Notes: generated by a model from the letters alone, not told the origin. 64,000 nucleotides of DNA from an uncultured Spirochaetales bacterium (GCA_944392695.1 CALXXN010000009.1:1-64000); one strand, 5' to 3'; positions 17,297-26,019 are shown, counted from the first letter of the stretch. A program made the numbers and translations.

Positions 17297-18774
17297 AGGA
17301 CAAGACACAGCTGAATGATGAAGCGAAGGCGAGGTTGGCAGCACTGCCTGAGGTGCTTGGTCCCAAGGACCGCCTCCAGATTCCTGTCTGCCCCATGCCA
17401 TCACAGGAGCCTTCCGTCCGTTGCCACAACATGCAGGAAGTCGCACTGGGCTACGGTGAGGACCAGGCCGTGCTTGAAGCCAAGCGCTGCCTCCAGTGCA
17501 AGAACAAGCCCTGTACCGCACTCTGTCCTGTCGGAATCGACATCCCCCGTTTTGTTGGTTTCGTGGCTGAGCGCCGTTTCAAGGAGGCCCTCGATGTCAT
17601 ACTCGAGAGTTCCCTCCTGCCTTCGATCTGTGGCCGTGTATGCCCTCAGGAGAACCAGTGCCAGAAGAACTGCACTGTCGGACGCAGCCACAAGGACATC
17701 GACCAGGCGGTAGCCATTGGACGCCTTGAGCGTTTTGTCGCCGACTGGGCTGCCCAGAACGGGATATCAGCTGTTCCTGTTCCTGCCGCTGACAGCGGTC
17801 ACAAGGTAGCGGTGGTTGGTTCAGGGCCTGCCTCTATCGCCGCTGCCGCCGACCTCAGGAAGGCTGGGCACGAGGTCTGGATGTTCGAGGCCCTGCACAA
17901 GACAGGTGGTGTCCTTGTCTATGGCATCCCCGAGTTCCGACTGCCCAAGGCATTGGTTGGACGCGAGATCGACAAACTTGCCGCCATGGGTGTGCATATC
18001 GAGACTAACTACCTGGTTGGCCGTACCCGGACAATCAAGGAGCTTAGGGAGGAGGATGGCTTCGATGCCATCTTCATCGGCTCGGGTGCGGGGCTGCCCA
18101 AGTTCATGGGCATACCAGGTGAGAACTATGTTGGTGTCTTCTCCGCCAACGAGTTCCTGACCCGTTCAAACCTGATGAAGGCTTATGATGGAAGCCATGC
18201 GGCCACCCCTCTCTACAATGCCAAGCGTGTCGCTGTCTTTGGTGGTGGCAATGTCGCAATGGATGCCGCACGCACGGCGTTGCGTCTTGGCGCTGAGCAT
18301 GTCAGCATCATCTACCGCCGTACAAGGGAGGAGATGCCTGCCCGTCGTGAGGAAGTCGAGCACGCTCATGAGGAAGGCGTGGAGTTCCTGATGTTGAGCC
18401 AGCCTGTCGCAATCAAGGCTGATGAACGTGGACGTGTCTCAGCTGTCGTTGTGCGCGACTGCGTACTTGGAGAGGCTGACGCATCAGGACGCCGCCGTCC
18501 TGTGGAGGTCGAAGGTTCTGACCATGAACTTCCATTCGACTGTGTCATTGTCGCAATCGGCAATACATCAAACCCCTTGATCAAAATGACGACAGAGGGG
18601 CTTGATGTCGACAAGCGAGGCAATTTCATCGTCAACGAGGAGACGCTTGAGACTTCGATCCCAGGTGTTTACGCCGGCGGTGACATCGTGCTAGGTGCTG
18701 CGACCGTCATCCTTGCGATGGGTCAGGGACGCAAGGCCGCCGCTGCGATCAACCGCCGCCTGGCCGGGAAGTGA
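17293..18774 (+). CDS. nfnB: NfnB-type NADPH oxidoreductase large subunit (GltD-like)
   Basis: 493 residues. It has an N-terminal double 4Fe-4S Cys set (CLQCKNKPCTALCPVGIDIP; CGRVCPQENQCQKNC), a first dinucleotide fold for FAD (VAVVGSGPASIAAAADLRKAGH) and a second for NADPH (VAVFGGGNVAMDAARTALRLGA). The C-terminal YAGGDIVLGAATVILAMGQGRKAA is typical of GltD/NfnB. Pairing with nfnA, and the absence of a glutamate synthase large subunit, makes NfnB more likely than GltD. It balances NADH, NADPH and ferredoxin pools. Confidence 0.92.
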   Translation: MKDKTQLNDEAKARLAALPEVLGPKDRLQIPVCPMPSQEPSVRCHNMQEVALGYGEDQAVLEAKRCLQCKNKPCTALCPVGIDIPRFVGFVAERRFKEALDVILESSLLPSICGRVCPQENQCQKNCTVGRSHKDIDQAVAIGRLERFVADWAAQNGISAVPVPAADSGHKVAVVGSGPASIAAAADLRKAGHEVWMFEALHKTGGVLVYGIPEFRLPKALVGREIDKLAAMGVHIETNYLVGRTRTIKELREEDGFDAIFIGSGAGLPKFMGIPGENYVGVFSANEFLTRSNLMKAYDGSHAATPLYNAKRVAVFGGGNVAMDAARTALRLGAEHVSIIYRRTREEMPARREEVEHAHEEGVEFLMLSQPVAIKADERGRVSAVVVRDCVLGEADASGRRRPVEVEGSDHELPFDCVIVAIGNTSNPLIKMTTEGLDVDKRGNFIVNEETLETSIPGVYAGGDIVLGAATVILAMGQGRKAAAAINRRLAGK

Positions 18775-18775
18775 G

Positions 18776-19249
18776 ATGGGTTTCCATTTCGGCTCCTTCT
18801 GCACACTGCTCCCCGAAGGAATTGACAAGTTCGCCGCCTTCGGGGAGATCGTGCGCAACTGCTCTGTCTTCGATCTCATCCCGGACAGGCATGCCTTCCT
18901 TGAATCGGTGATAAAGCGTGAGAAGCTGCAGTCGACGGGGATCGGGCATGGTGTCGCGATCGCCCATGGCAAGGTCCCTCATATCGAGCGCACACATATC
19001 GCATTGGGGATCAGCAGTGATGGCATCGTCTTTGACGACATCTTCCCCGATCCTGTCCACCTTGTCTTCCTGATCGCGAGCAACCCTTCAAAGCCTGGGG
19101 AGTATGTTAAGGCCCTTGCCGCCATGCTGTCCTGGGCCCATGATGAACAGTTGCGCGCTGGTCTTGAGGCTCATGACATGGCTTCGGCCAAGGTCGAGGT
19201 CTTCCTTGAGATGATGGAGAAACAGGACTTCCATCCTGTCAATCAGTGA
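18776..19249 (+). CDS. ptsN: PtsN-like EIIA(Ntr) domain protein
   Basis: 157-residue PTS EIIA type 2 domain. The active His is His64 in TGIGHGVAIAHGKV, in the position of the IPHG motif. SSDGIVFDDIFPDPVHLVFLIASN completes the fold. No EIIB or EIIC is attached or nearby, so a regulatory role is likely, with HPr from 8 kb as phosphate donor. It begins one base after the nfnB stop. It converges on the folate cyclo-ligase gene with an 11-base overlap. Confidence 0.85.
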   Translation: MGFHFGSFCTLLPEGIDKFAAFGEIVRNCSVFDLIPDRHAFLESVIKREKLQSTGIGHGVAIAHGKVPHIERTHIALGISSDGIVFDDIFPDPVHLVFLIASNPSKPGEYVKALAAMLSWAHDEQLRAGLEAHDMASAKVEVFLEMMEKQDFHPVNQ

Positions 19250-19736
19250 TCACCAGGTCAAAGGGCCTGTCATGGTCATCTATTGGAAGCCTGTCGATGA
19301 GCCTGTCAGAGGGACAGAGCCCGATTGCCCTGACATCGTGTCCTGCAAGGTACCTGTCGTAGAAGCCCCCTCCGCGTCCAAGCCTGTAAGCGTCGCGGGA
19401 GAAGGCGAGTCCAGGTGCGACCAGCAAGGCCGATGGGCCCGGGGCCACCGCTTCCTTGGTCACAGGCTCCATGAAGCCAAGCCTGCCTTTTTCCAAGCGT
19501 CCATCGTATAGGGCGAATTCCATCTCCCCTCCAGCTGTGATGAAGGGAAGGGCTATGTGGCGGCCTGTGTCCAGCAAGGGACTGACATCCACCTCATCCT
19601 TCAATGGGACGTAGAGTAGCACTAGTGATGCTTCCTTCCAGAATGGCTCCTCCATGAGCGCTTGTACGATCTTCCTTGATACTCCGCCTGGTACAGGACG
19701 TCCCCTGTACAGGCTGCGCAGGATCATCTTGTCCAT
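19239..19736 (-). CDS. 5-formyltetrahydrofolate cyclo-ligase
   Basis: 165 residues. It converts 5-formyl-THF to methenyl-THF with ATP. The signature GRGGGFYDRYLAGHD (phosphate loop) is near the C-terminus. LVAPGLAFSRDAYRLGRG and VLLYVPLKDEVDVSPLL match the family. The start MDKMILRSLYRG at 19736 overlaps the ecfT end by 13 bases. It is the last gene of an ecfA-ecfT-cyclo-ligase unit, perhaps related to folate transport, although no substrate-binding S component is present. Confidence 0.88.
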   Translation of the reverse strand: MDKMILRSLYRGRPVPGGVSRKIVQALMEEPFWKEASLVLLYVPLKDEVDVSPLLDTGRHIALPFITAGGEMEFALYDGRLEKGRLGFMEPVTKEAVAPGPSALLVAPGLAFSRDAYRLGRGGGFYDRYLAGHDVRAIGLCPSDRLIDRLPIDDHDRPFDLVITD

Positions 19737-20434
19737 GGCAGTGCCACCAGCATGGCGCAGATGATCAAGGCGATGACGATGTCCCTCCAGCTGAAGTGCT
19801 GCCAAGGTCTCCTGGCATATGGGTCGTAGAGTCTTGCTGATAACGCATCCGCCCAGTGTTCGATCCTGTCCAGCAGTGTCATGAGTATTGAGGCTGCCAG
19901 GGCGCTTGTCGAGCGTATTGGATGGCGCAACATGCGCTCCCCCCTTGCAAGGCGGGCTTCCCGTACACCTTGGGCGGTTTCCATGACCAATGGCAGCATG
20001 GAAAGCGTCAGCTGCACGATCGAGCCTGCGAGGAAGGAGTAGCGCCTGAAGATTGGATACAGCAGCTGGGAAAGTGCCGAAGCCAGGTCATCGGCATGGG
20101 TGCAATCCAGAAGCAGGAGGGAGGCGAGCACCAGGGCGGTGAAGCGCAGGGCTTCGTAGAGTGCGGCTTGTGTGTCGCCTGTCTCCTCATACACCGCCAC
20201 AGCCATCAGGATGGCTATGATGATGAACAAGGCACCTTGCGAGAGGTAGCTCCTGACTGGGATCCTCCTCCAGATAGCGAAGGCCAGCGGTGGCAGGACC
20301 AGGACCGGGACCAGGCCAGGCCTCGCTCCCTGGAGCAGCACGCAGTAGGTGACAAGCAGGATGAGCTTCCCCAAGGCATGGCAGTGGTTGGCGAAGGCCT
20401 CCTTGTCACGGGTGAGGAAGATCATCTGAGCCAT
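19724..20434 (-). CDS. ecfT: ECF transporter transmembrane subunit EcfT
   Basis: 236 residues with about five membrane segments and the EcfT coupling helices (REARLARGERMLRHPIRS and a later DALSARLYDP, the Ala-Arg-Gly / Ala-Arg motifs). It forms the scaffold of energy-coupling-factor vitamin or metal importers. Overlap with ecfA is 13 bases. No S component occurs within the window, so the substrate cannot be assigned. Confidence 0.85.
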   Translation of the reverse strand: MAQMIFLTRDKEAFANHCHALGKLILLVTYCVLLQGARPGLVPVLVLPPLAFAIWRRIPVRSYLSQGALFIIIAILMAVAVYEETGDTQAALYEALRFTALVLASLLLLDCTHADDLASALSQLLYPIFRRYSFLAGSIVQLTLSMLPLVMETAQGVREARLARGERMLRHPIRSTSALAASILMTLLDRIEHWADALSARLYDPYARRPWQHFSWRDIVIALIICAMLVALPWTR

Positions 20435-21162
20435 GTGAGCTCCTCGAAGGCGGGCCCCGGGACATGCACACCTGCCTTCTTCAAGGCATCGAGCGAGTCT
20501 TTTGAGGGTCCTTGGTATACCAGGCGTCCTTCCTCCAGGATCAGCACCCTGTCCGTATGGGCTAGGAAGCGGTCGACCTCATGACTTGTCACCAGCAGCG
20601 ACTGTCCTGCCTGATGCAGGTCGGCCAGGGCCTTGAGCACACTCATCGTAGATGGGCTGTCGAGGTTGGCGAAGGGTTCGTCAAGCATGATGAGCCCTGG
20701 CTCCATCGCAAGCACTCCTGCGATTGCCAGGCGGCGCTTCTCTCCTCCTGAAAGGGTCTGGGGACGTTGCCTGCGCTTGTCCTCAAGCCCCATCATCGCA
20801 AGTGTACGGGATACAGCCTTATCGACCCTGTCTTCACTCCAACCAAGGTTGATGGGGCCGAAGGCCACATCCTTCTCGACACTCTCTCCAACGATCTGGA
20901 AGTCGGCATCTTGGAAGACCAGTCCTATCGATGAGAGCCTTGACTTCTTCTTCCTTGTAACATCAAGCCCGTTTATCAGGATACGGCCACTTGATGGCTT
21001 GGCAAGGCCCTTGAGCGTGCGCAGCAATTGGCTTTTCCCCGCCCCGTTATGACCGCAAAGCACGGTGAAGGAGCCCTGTGCCAGGCTGAATGATATGTCC
21101 TTGTAAATCTGCTTTCCATCAATGGAGAGTGAGAGGTCCTGTACTTCAAGGGCGGCGTCCAT
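20422..21162 (-). CDS. ecfA: ECF transporter ATPase
   Basis: ABC ATPase of the EcfA/CbiO type, about 246 residues: Walker A GHNGAGKSQ, Q-loop VFQDADFQIVGESVEKDVAFGP, signature LSGGEKRRLAIAGVLA, Walker B LIMLDEPFANLD, H-loop LLVTSHEVDRF. Only one ATPase gene is present with ecfT, as in BioMN-like or CbiOQ-like modules. The ATG at 21162 (MDAALEVQDLSL) fits the family; the frame can extend to 21192. It is divergent from the peptide-permease gene. Confidence 0.88.
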   Translation of the reverse strand: MDAALEVQDLSLSIDGKQIYKDISFSLAQGSFTVLCGHNGAGKSQLLRTLKGLAKPSSGRILINGLDVTRKKKSRLSSIGLVFQDADFQIVGESVEKDVAFGPINLGWSEDRVDKAVSRTLAMMGLEDKRRQRPQTLSGGEKRRLAIAGVLAMEPGLIMLDEPFANLDSPSTMSVLKALADLHQAGQSLLVTSHEVDRFLAHTDRVLILEEGRLVYQGPSKDSLDALKKAGVHVPGPAFEELTWLR

Positions 21163-21221
21163 AGGCGTCATCATAGGGCAAAATGCTGTCAATGGGGAAG
21201 GATTTCTGCTATCGTCAGCGC

Positions 21222-22145
21222 ATGGCCGCCAAGATACTCAGGAAGATTCTGTCATCCTTCATCACACTGCTTGTCCTTTCGCTTGTCGTCTGGGCCTTGG
21301 TGCGCTTCCTGCCGGCTGACAGGGCGGCCTTGATCGCAGGTGACACTGTCGTAGGACCCACTGGCCTTGTGATTGAGGAAAGGGGGTGGTTACAGTGGAT
21401 ATCAGATGTCATCCATCTGGATCTTGGTACAAGCACCTTTGGAGGTGAGTCGGTTTCCACCCTGGTCTGGCAACGCATGGGCGCTGCTTCCGCCTTGATG
21501 ATTTCATCAGTAATCGTGGCCCTTGTCATCGCTCTTGTTGTGACAGCAGTGGCCCTGATCAGTCCATCACGCTTCACCCGTGGCATCGCCAACAGCCTCT
21601 CAAGCCTCTCGATGTGCCTCCCATCCTTTGTCATCGCAATGGCCTTGACCTGCTTATTCGCCCTCCATCTGGGACTTCTGCCCTCAGGGGGCTATGTCCC
21701 TCCTCGTGAGGACTTCATTGGATTTGCCAGGAGCCTGGTCCTGCCTGCGCTTTCGCTTGGCTTCACCCATTCAGGGCTTTACATCAGGGCCTTGATGCAG
21801 GCTTATGACAGGCAGCTGTCAAAAGTCTACATGCTCCAGGCCAGGGCGGAGGGTGAGGGCCGTGCCGCCCTTGTGCTCCAACACAGCTGGAGGGCTGTCC
21901 TGCCAGAACTTGTGACACTTGTCTGCCAGAGCGTGCCTACCATGCTCGTATCCTCAGCTGCGCTTGAGAGCGTGTTCTCATATCCAGGACTTGGCTCATT
22001 GACAGTGGCAGCCATCGCACGCCGTGACAGTGCGACAATCACCGCATTGGTCCTGCTTGGGGCTGTGACCGGAGTCATCACATCAACCCTTGCTGATATT
22101 GTGCAGGGGCTTTGCGACAGGAGGCATGGCCATGAAGATGGGTAG
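21222..22145 (+). CDS. Dpp/Opp-type ABC permease, B subunit
   Basis: About 307 residues. The N-terminal helix with VVWALVRFLPAD and the BPD_transp_1 region (LGLLPSGGYVPP; LPALSLGFTHSGLYIRALMQAY; RAEGEGRAALVLQHSWRAVLPELVTL, an EAA-like loop; FSYPGLGSLTVAAIARRD) are characteristic of DppB/GsiC. The ATG at 21222 (MAAKILRKIL) is the likely start. The gene pair has no solute-binding protein or ATPases beside it. Confidence 0.85.
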   Translation: MAAKILRKILSSFITLLVLSLVVWALVRFLPADRAALIAGDTVVGPTGLVIEERGWLQWISDVIHLDLGTSTFGGESVSTLVWQRMGAASALMISSVIVALVIALVVTAVALISPSRFTRGIANSLSSLSMCLPSFVIAMALTCLFALHLGLLPSGGYVPPREDFIGFARSLVLPALSLGFTHSGLYIRALMQAYDRQLSKVYMLQARAEGEGRAALVLQHSWRAVLPELVTLVCQSVPTMLVSSAALESVFSYPGLGSLTVAAIARRDSATITALVLLGAVTGVITSTLADIVQGLCDRRHGHEDG

Positions 22146-22929
22146 GTGTCTCACCTGGGTTGTCCTGGCATTGCTGCTGTTGTTCGCCCTGTCATCATTC
22201 CTCACAGTTGAAGCCGCGTCAGCCCTCCATTTGGATGACAGGCTGCTCCATCCTTCCATGCAGCATCCATTTGGGACGGACAGCCTGGGGCGGGACCTGT
22301 CAGCCCGTTGTGCTGGTGCGCTGTTGAACTCAGTCATATGTGCTCTTTCCGTGACACTGTCCTCAACAGGTCTTGCGATGGTGATCGCCTTCCTTGGACT
22401 TTATACGAAGTACCTTGATGGGCCGCTGATGCGCCTTTGTGATGCGATGAAGGCCCTGCCATCGACATTGCTGGCGGTCTTGATGATGGTGGTGATGGGC
22501 CCAGGGCTGTTGAGCATCACGGCGGCCCTGGCTGCGGTCTTCACACCCCAGTGCGCCAGGGCCATCAGGGGCCGTGCCCGTGCTGTGATGAAGGAGGGCT
22601 ATGTCGAGGCATCCATGGCCATGGGCCTTGGCCGTGCCCACGTGATAAGCCACACTGTGCTGCCTCACTGCCAGGGTGTGATGCTTACCCAGGCCCTCTT
22701 CATCTTCTCATCATCCATACTCGCAGAAGCAGGGTTGAGCTTCATAGGGGCAGGCCTGCCAGCTGATGTGCCAAGCCTTGGTGGGATCCTCAACGAAGCC
22801 CGTGGTGTGATGCATCAGGCCTGGTGGATGCTGTTTTTCCCATCAATGATCCTGCTGGTCCTGACCTGGGCCCTTCACTCGGCCTCGCCTGCGGGGTTAG
22901 GATCTTCATGGAGGAGGAAGGACATATGA
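22132..22929 (+). CDS. Dpp/Opp-type ABC permease, C subunit
   Basis: 265 residues: N-terminal helix (MKMGRCLTWVVLALLLLFALSSF), the HPFGTDSLGRDLSARCAGAL hallmark of DppC, and an EAA loop (GYVEASMAMGLGRAHVISHTVLPHC) followed by LAEAGLSFIGAGLP. The ATG at 22132 is chosen because AGGAGG (22119-22124) is seven bases upstream; the ATG at 22126 is too close. It overlaps the B subunit by 14 bases and shares ATGA with the peptidase gene. Confidence 0.87.
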   Translation: MKMGRCLTWVVLALLLLFALSSFLTVEAASALHLDDRLLHPSMQHPFGTDSLGRDLSARCAGALLNSVICALSVTLSSTGLAMVIAFLGLYTKYLDGPLMRLCDAMKALPSTLLAVLMMVVMGPGLLSITAALAAVFTPQCARAIRGRARAVMKEGYVEASMAMGLGRAHVISHTVLPHCQGVMLTQALFIFSSSILAEAGLSFIGAGLPADVPSLGGILNEARGVMHQAWWMLFFPSMILLVLTWALHSASPAGLGSSWRRKDI

Positions 22930-24035
22930 TCACTGCTTTGGAATTGGAGGCGCTGGTGGAGGAAGCCACCGTGCTCTTGAAGGAAGCCTGTGTGATACCA
23001 GCTCCATCGCACCATGAGGAGCAGCGGGTGGATTTCATCACGTCGTGGCTCAGGAAGGAGGGTGTGGAGGACTTCCATGTAGATGAGGCCATGAACGTCA
23101 TCATCAGCATCAATGATGATGGAGCCTGTCCACTTGATGTCTTCGCCGCCCACACAGATGTCGTCTTCCCCGATACCACGGCACTGCCGATGAGGGAGGA
23201 TGGATTACTCCTCCACTGTCCTGGTGTTGGCGATGACACAGCCTCTTTCGTCGCACTCATGCTTTACGCCAGGGCGCTCCAGCGTGGGGATATAAAGGCA
23301 AAGGGCGGGGTGCTCTGTGTCTGTAACACTTGTGAGGAAGGGCTTGGCAATCTCAAGGGGGTGCGCCAGCTCTTTGATGATTACGGTGGACGCATCCGTT
23401 CGTTCACCTCATTCGATTCCAATCTTGGTGGGATTGTCACAGAGGCGGTGGGGTCGGAGCGTTATGAGATAAGTGTGCGTACAAAGGGAGGCCATTCCTT
23501 CGCCGACTTCGGTGCTGACAATGCGATCGCCCAGTTGTCATCGCTGATTTCAAAGCTCTACAAGCAGGATGTACGCAAGGACCGCCATGTGACTTACAAC
23601 GTTGGTACGGTCACAGGTGGGACAAGTGTGAACACGATCGCCCAGGATGCCTCCTGTACTTACGAATACAGGGCGCTTGATGAGAAGGACCTCTCTACGA
23701 TGCGCTGTGCACTCAATGTCTTGATATCTGGATGCAAGGCACGTGGCTGGGACATCGGGTGCAGGTGCATAGGGCAGCGTCCCTGCGGCATCGAGACGGA
23801 CCAGTCAAGGTTGGTTGAGGCGGTCAGGCCGTTGATGGAGGAGGCTGGGCTGTCTACAAGGATGTGTATCTCATCAACTGATTGCAACATCCCTCTTTCG
23901 CTTGGAATTCCCGCGATCTGTTTTGGCCTCATCCGCTTCCATGGTGCCCACACGAGGGAGGAGTACGTGGAGCTTGATTCTTATCCTACAGGTTTAAAGC
24001 TTGGCTGGGATTATATTTCCAAGATTGTTGGATGA
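22926..24035 (+). CDS. M20-family metallopeptidase
   Basis: 369 residues of the PepT/M20 group. Metal and catalytic sites: FAAHTDVVF (His and Asp), CPGVGDDTASFVAL (bridging Asp), CNTCEEGLGN (catalytic Glu and ligand), SFDSN (ligand Asp) and the C-terminal RFHGAHTREEYV (ligand His). A dimerisation domain lies between. It is probably a tripeptidase or acyl-amino-acid hydrolase in the cytoplasm. The start at 22926 follows AGGAGGAAGG. Its link to the permease pair suggests that imported peptides are cleaved by it. Confidence 0.87.
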   Translation: MITALELEALVEEATVLLKEACVIPAPSHHEEQRVDFITSWLRKEGVEDFHVDEAMNVIISINDDGACPLDVFAAHTDVVFPDTTALPMREDGLLLHCPGVGDDTASFVALMLYARALQRGDIKAKGGVLCVCNTCEEGLGNLKGVRQLFDDYGGRIRSFTSFDSNLGGIVTEAVGSERYEISVRTKGGHSFADFGADNAIAQLSSLISKLYKQDVRKDRHVTYNVGTVTGGTSVNTIAQDASCTYEYRALDEKDLSTMRCALNVLISGCKARGWDIGCRCIGQRPCGIETDQSRLVEAVRPLMEEAGLSTRMCISSTDCNIPLSLGIPAICFGLIRFHGAHTREEYVELDSYPTGLKLGWDYISKIVG

Positions 24036-24052
24036 AATGGAGCAGAAAAGGC

Positions 24053-24082
24053 TTGACGCGCAAGTGTGCCTTAGGGTAGGAT
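24053..24082 (+). promoter_or_regulatory. Putative promoter of tRNA-Phe
   Basis: TTGACG at 24053-24058 and TAGGAT at 24077-24082 have an 18-base spacer. The same TTGACG-18-TAGGAT layout occurs before the CorC leader at 34.8 kb. Confidence 0.5.
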
Positions 24083-24115
24083 GCACATCGTTGCAGCTTA
24101 AAGCTGTGGCTGAAT

Positions 24116-24188
<73 letters not shown>

Positions 24189-24193
24189 CTGGG

Positions 24194-24227
24194 AAGGCTT
24201 CTGGAAACAGAGGCCTTTTCTCTTTTT
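24194..24227 (+). terminator. Rho-independent terminator behind tRNA-Phe
   Basis: Stem AAGGCTTCTG/CAGAGGCCTT with one G-T pair and a GAAA loop, then TTTTCTCTTTTT. Confidence 0.8.
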
Positions 24228-24255
24228 CCAGCCCCATCCGACCATCCAACACAGC

Positions 24256-24305
24256 AGTGAAGTGAGTGAAGTTACGAGTGAAGTGCAGTGAAGTTTTACT
24301 TCACT
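24256..24305 (+). repeat. AGTGAAGT repeat module 1
   Basis: Four direct copies of AGTGAAGT at 24256, 24265, 24277 and 24287 and one inverted copy (ACTTCACT) at 24298. Start-to-start spacings are 9, 12, 10 and 11. Module 2 has the same spacings. This looks like an iteron-type binding site. Confidence 0.85.
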
Positions 24306-24412
24306 ACACAGAATGGCTCATAAGCACATGATAAGTTTGTTATTTTGGCTGTCCATATCATAGAACAAAATAATTCTTTTACAAATAAAGTGTTAAAAGA
24401 AATGTAATATAT

Positions 24413-24473
24413 AGTGAAGTGAGTGAAGTCAAGAGTGAAGTGCAGTGAAGTTTTACTTCACTCGTAGTGAAAT
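24413..24473 (+). repeat. AGTGAAGT repeat module 2, upstream of the AlbA-type gene
   Basis: Direct copies of AGTGAAGT at 24413, 24422, 24434 and 24444 and an inverted copy at 24455, with spacings 9, 12, 10, 11 as in module 1. The two modules differ mainly in the four bases after the second copy. A near copy (AGTGAAAT) follows at 24466. The module ends about 30 bases before the start of the adjacent regulator gene, so it is a candidate operator. Confidence 0.85.
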
Positions 24474-24502
24474 CTGGGTTATAATCATGGTTGGAGGCGG
24501 CA

Positions 24503-25966
24503 ATGAGAATTGAAGAACTAGTACCTGGTTTGAATTTGGAAGATGGCACTACTGAGTTCAAAAGAATTATTGAGGAGGGGCGGCCGGAGGATTCAGGAAA
24601 GCAGAAGGAAATCTCTTGGCTTAAAACTATTGCTGCCTTCGCAAATACAAGTGGCGGGACTATCTATATAGGGGTGGACAACAAGAGCCACGAGGTCATC
24701 CCATTGGATCATGACACTACTGATAAGATTGCCCCCATGATTCAGCGCTTGGTAAGGCAACGGCTTGAACCTGAGGTTTCCTATGACATATCAGTTTTGC
24801 CCGTCAAGCTATCAAGTCAGACCCGTTATGTAATCAAGGTGTCTGTTCCGAAGAGCAAGGTCCTACCTGTGACCTTGCATGAAGATGGACTGCTTGGGAT
24901 TTATGTCAGGAATTTCTCTAGCTCCGTACTGGCAAGTCCTTGGCAGATCCGGGATCTTATCCTGCTGAGTGATAATACTCCTTACGACCAGCCTATGACT
25001 GATGAAGTTTACAATCCTGATGAATTTGAGACATTGCGTGCTGTCTACAGAGAACGGATTGGCCGTGAACTGGATGCAAAGGTCCTGGTTTCAGCTGGTT
25101 TCATGAATGAGCAGGGTAAACTGAGTAGGGGGGCATTGCTATTCAAGGATGGACATGCTGATAAAAAGACAAAGACTGTATGCTCACAATGGCCTGGTAT
25201 AAATAAAGGTGGTCCTGTGGTGATTGCATCAGCTGAGTTTGAAGGCAACATTTTGGACATCATACAGTCTGTCATTGGTTTTGTCGCCAACCATTCTGCC
25301 AATGGATACAAGAAAGAAGCGGATTCACGGGTTGACTTCTTCTCGTATCCTGCACGCTCTGTTACAGAAGGTATAGTCAATGCTGTCGCTCATAGGAACT
25401 ACTATATTGATGGAAGCCAGATATCTGTTGATCTTTTTCGGGACCGTTTGGAAATCACATCACCTGGTTCGTTGCTTGGAGTTTCCTCGCTTGATAGGGA
25501 GAAGAACATCTCTTCAATCATGCCAAGTCGCAGGAACGAGGTGATTTGCAACATCCTTGTCTACTGCCGCTATATGGAGTCAAAAGGATCCGGATTTGAC
25601 AAGATTGCAGAGGATTATATTGGCAAGGGAGAAGCTTTCAGGCCATTTGTATCGGCAAATGGAACCTCATTCACGTTGACACTTCCTGATTTGACATACC
25701 CTGCTGGAGTCATAGATGAAGATTCCATTCCGCCTGTATTCACAGAAACCGTACTTGAGGGTAGGAACGATTTGCAGATTCTTTCATTCTGCTACCAGAA
25801 AGCCAGGACTGTGAAGGAAATCGCAGAATACATAGGTGTCAAACCAAGCACTTTTTTTCGTAAGGATGTCCTTGGATCTCTTGTCAGCAAGGCATGTCTC
25901 ATAGAGGACAACTCTTCTTCTCCAGTACGGTACCAATCAAACCATGCCAAGGTCTTTGTCATGTGA
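24503..25966 (+). CDS. AlbA_2 / Schlafen-type ATP-binding regulator with winged-helix end
   Basis: 487 residues. The N-terminal AlbA_2 domain has TTEFKRI, then KTIAAFANTSGGTIYIGVDN. A GHKL-like HATPase_c_4 region follows around residues 285-330 (RSVTEGIVNAVAHRNYYIDGSQISVDLFRDRLEITSPGSL). A C-terminal winged helix (LQILSFCYQKARTVKEIAEYIGVKPSTFFRKD) makes DNA binding likely. Such proteins are common accessory regulators or defence-associated factors of unclear action. The ATG at 24503 is set by GGAGG eight bases upstream. Codon use is more AT-rich than in flanking core genes. The repeat modules before it suggest autoregulation. Confidence 0.82.
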   Translation: MRIEELVPGLNLEDGTTEFKRIIEEGRPEDSGKQKEISWLKTIAAFANTSGGTIYIGVDNKSHEVIPLDHDTTDKIAPMIQRLVRQRLEPEVSYDISVLPVKLSSQTRYVIKVSVPKSKVLPVTLHEDGLLGIYVRNFSSSVLASPWQIRDLILLSDNTPYDQPMTDEVYNPDEFETLRAVYRERIGRELDAKVLVSAGFMNEQGKLSRGALLFKDGHADKKTKTVCSQWPGINKGGPVVIASAEFEGNILDIIQSVIGFVANHSANGYKKEADSRVDFFSYPARSVTEGIVNAVAHRNYYIDGSQISVDLFRDRLEITSPGSLLGVSSLDREKNISSIMPSRRNEVICNILVYCRYMESKGSGFDKIAEDYIGKGEAFRPFVSANGTSFTLTLPDLTYPAGVIDEDSIPPVFTETVLEGRNDLQILSFCYQKARTVKEIAEYIGVKPSTFFRKDVLGSLVSKACLIEDNSSSPVRYQSNHAKVFVM

Positions 25967-26019
25967 ATCAGAGTCCTACGCACTCCATTCCTCTGCTATC
26001 ATAGGGGTGGAGTGTGAAT

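Noticed and set aside
17293-18774. Glutamate synthase small subunit (GltD)
   Set aside because: The protein is homologous, but no large subunit is nearby and an NfnA-type partner overlaps it, which favours the ferredoxin-dependent NfnAB enzyme.
24256-24473. CRISPR-like array
   Set aside because: Repeat units are only eight bases with 1-4 base gaps, with no spacers and no cas genes. The pattern fits protein-binding iterons.
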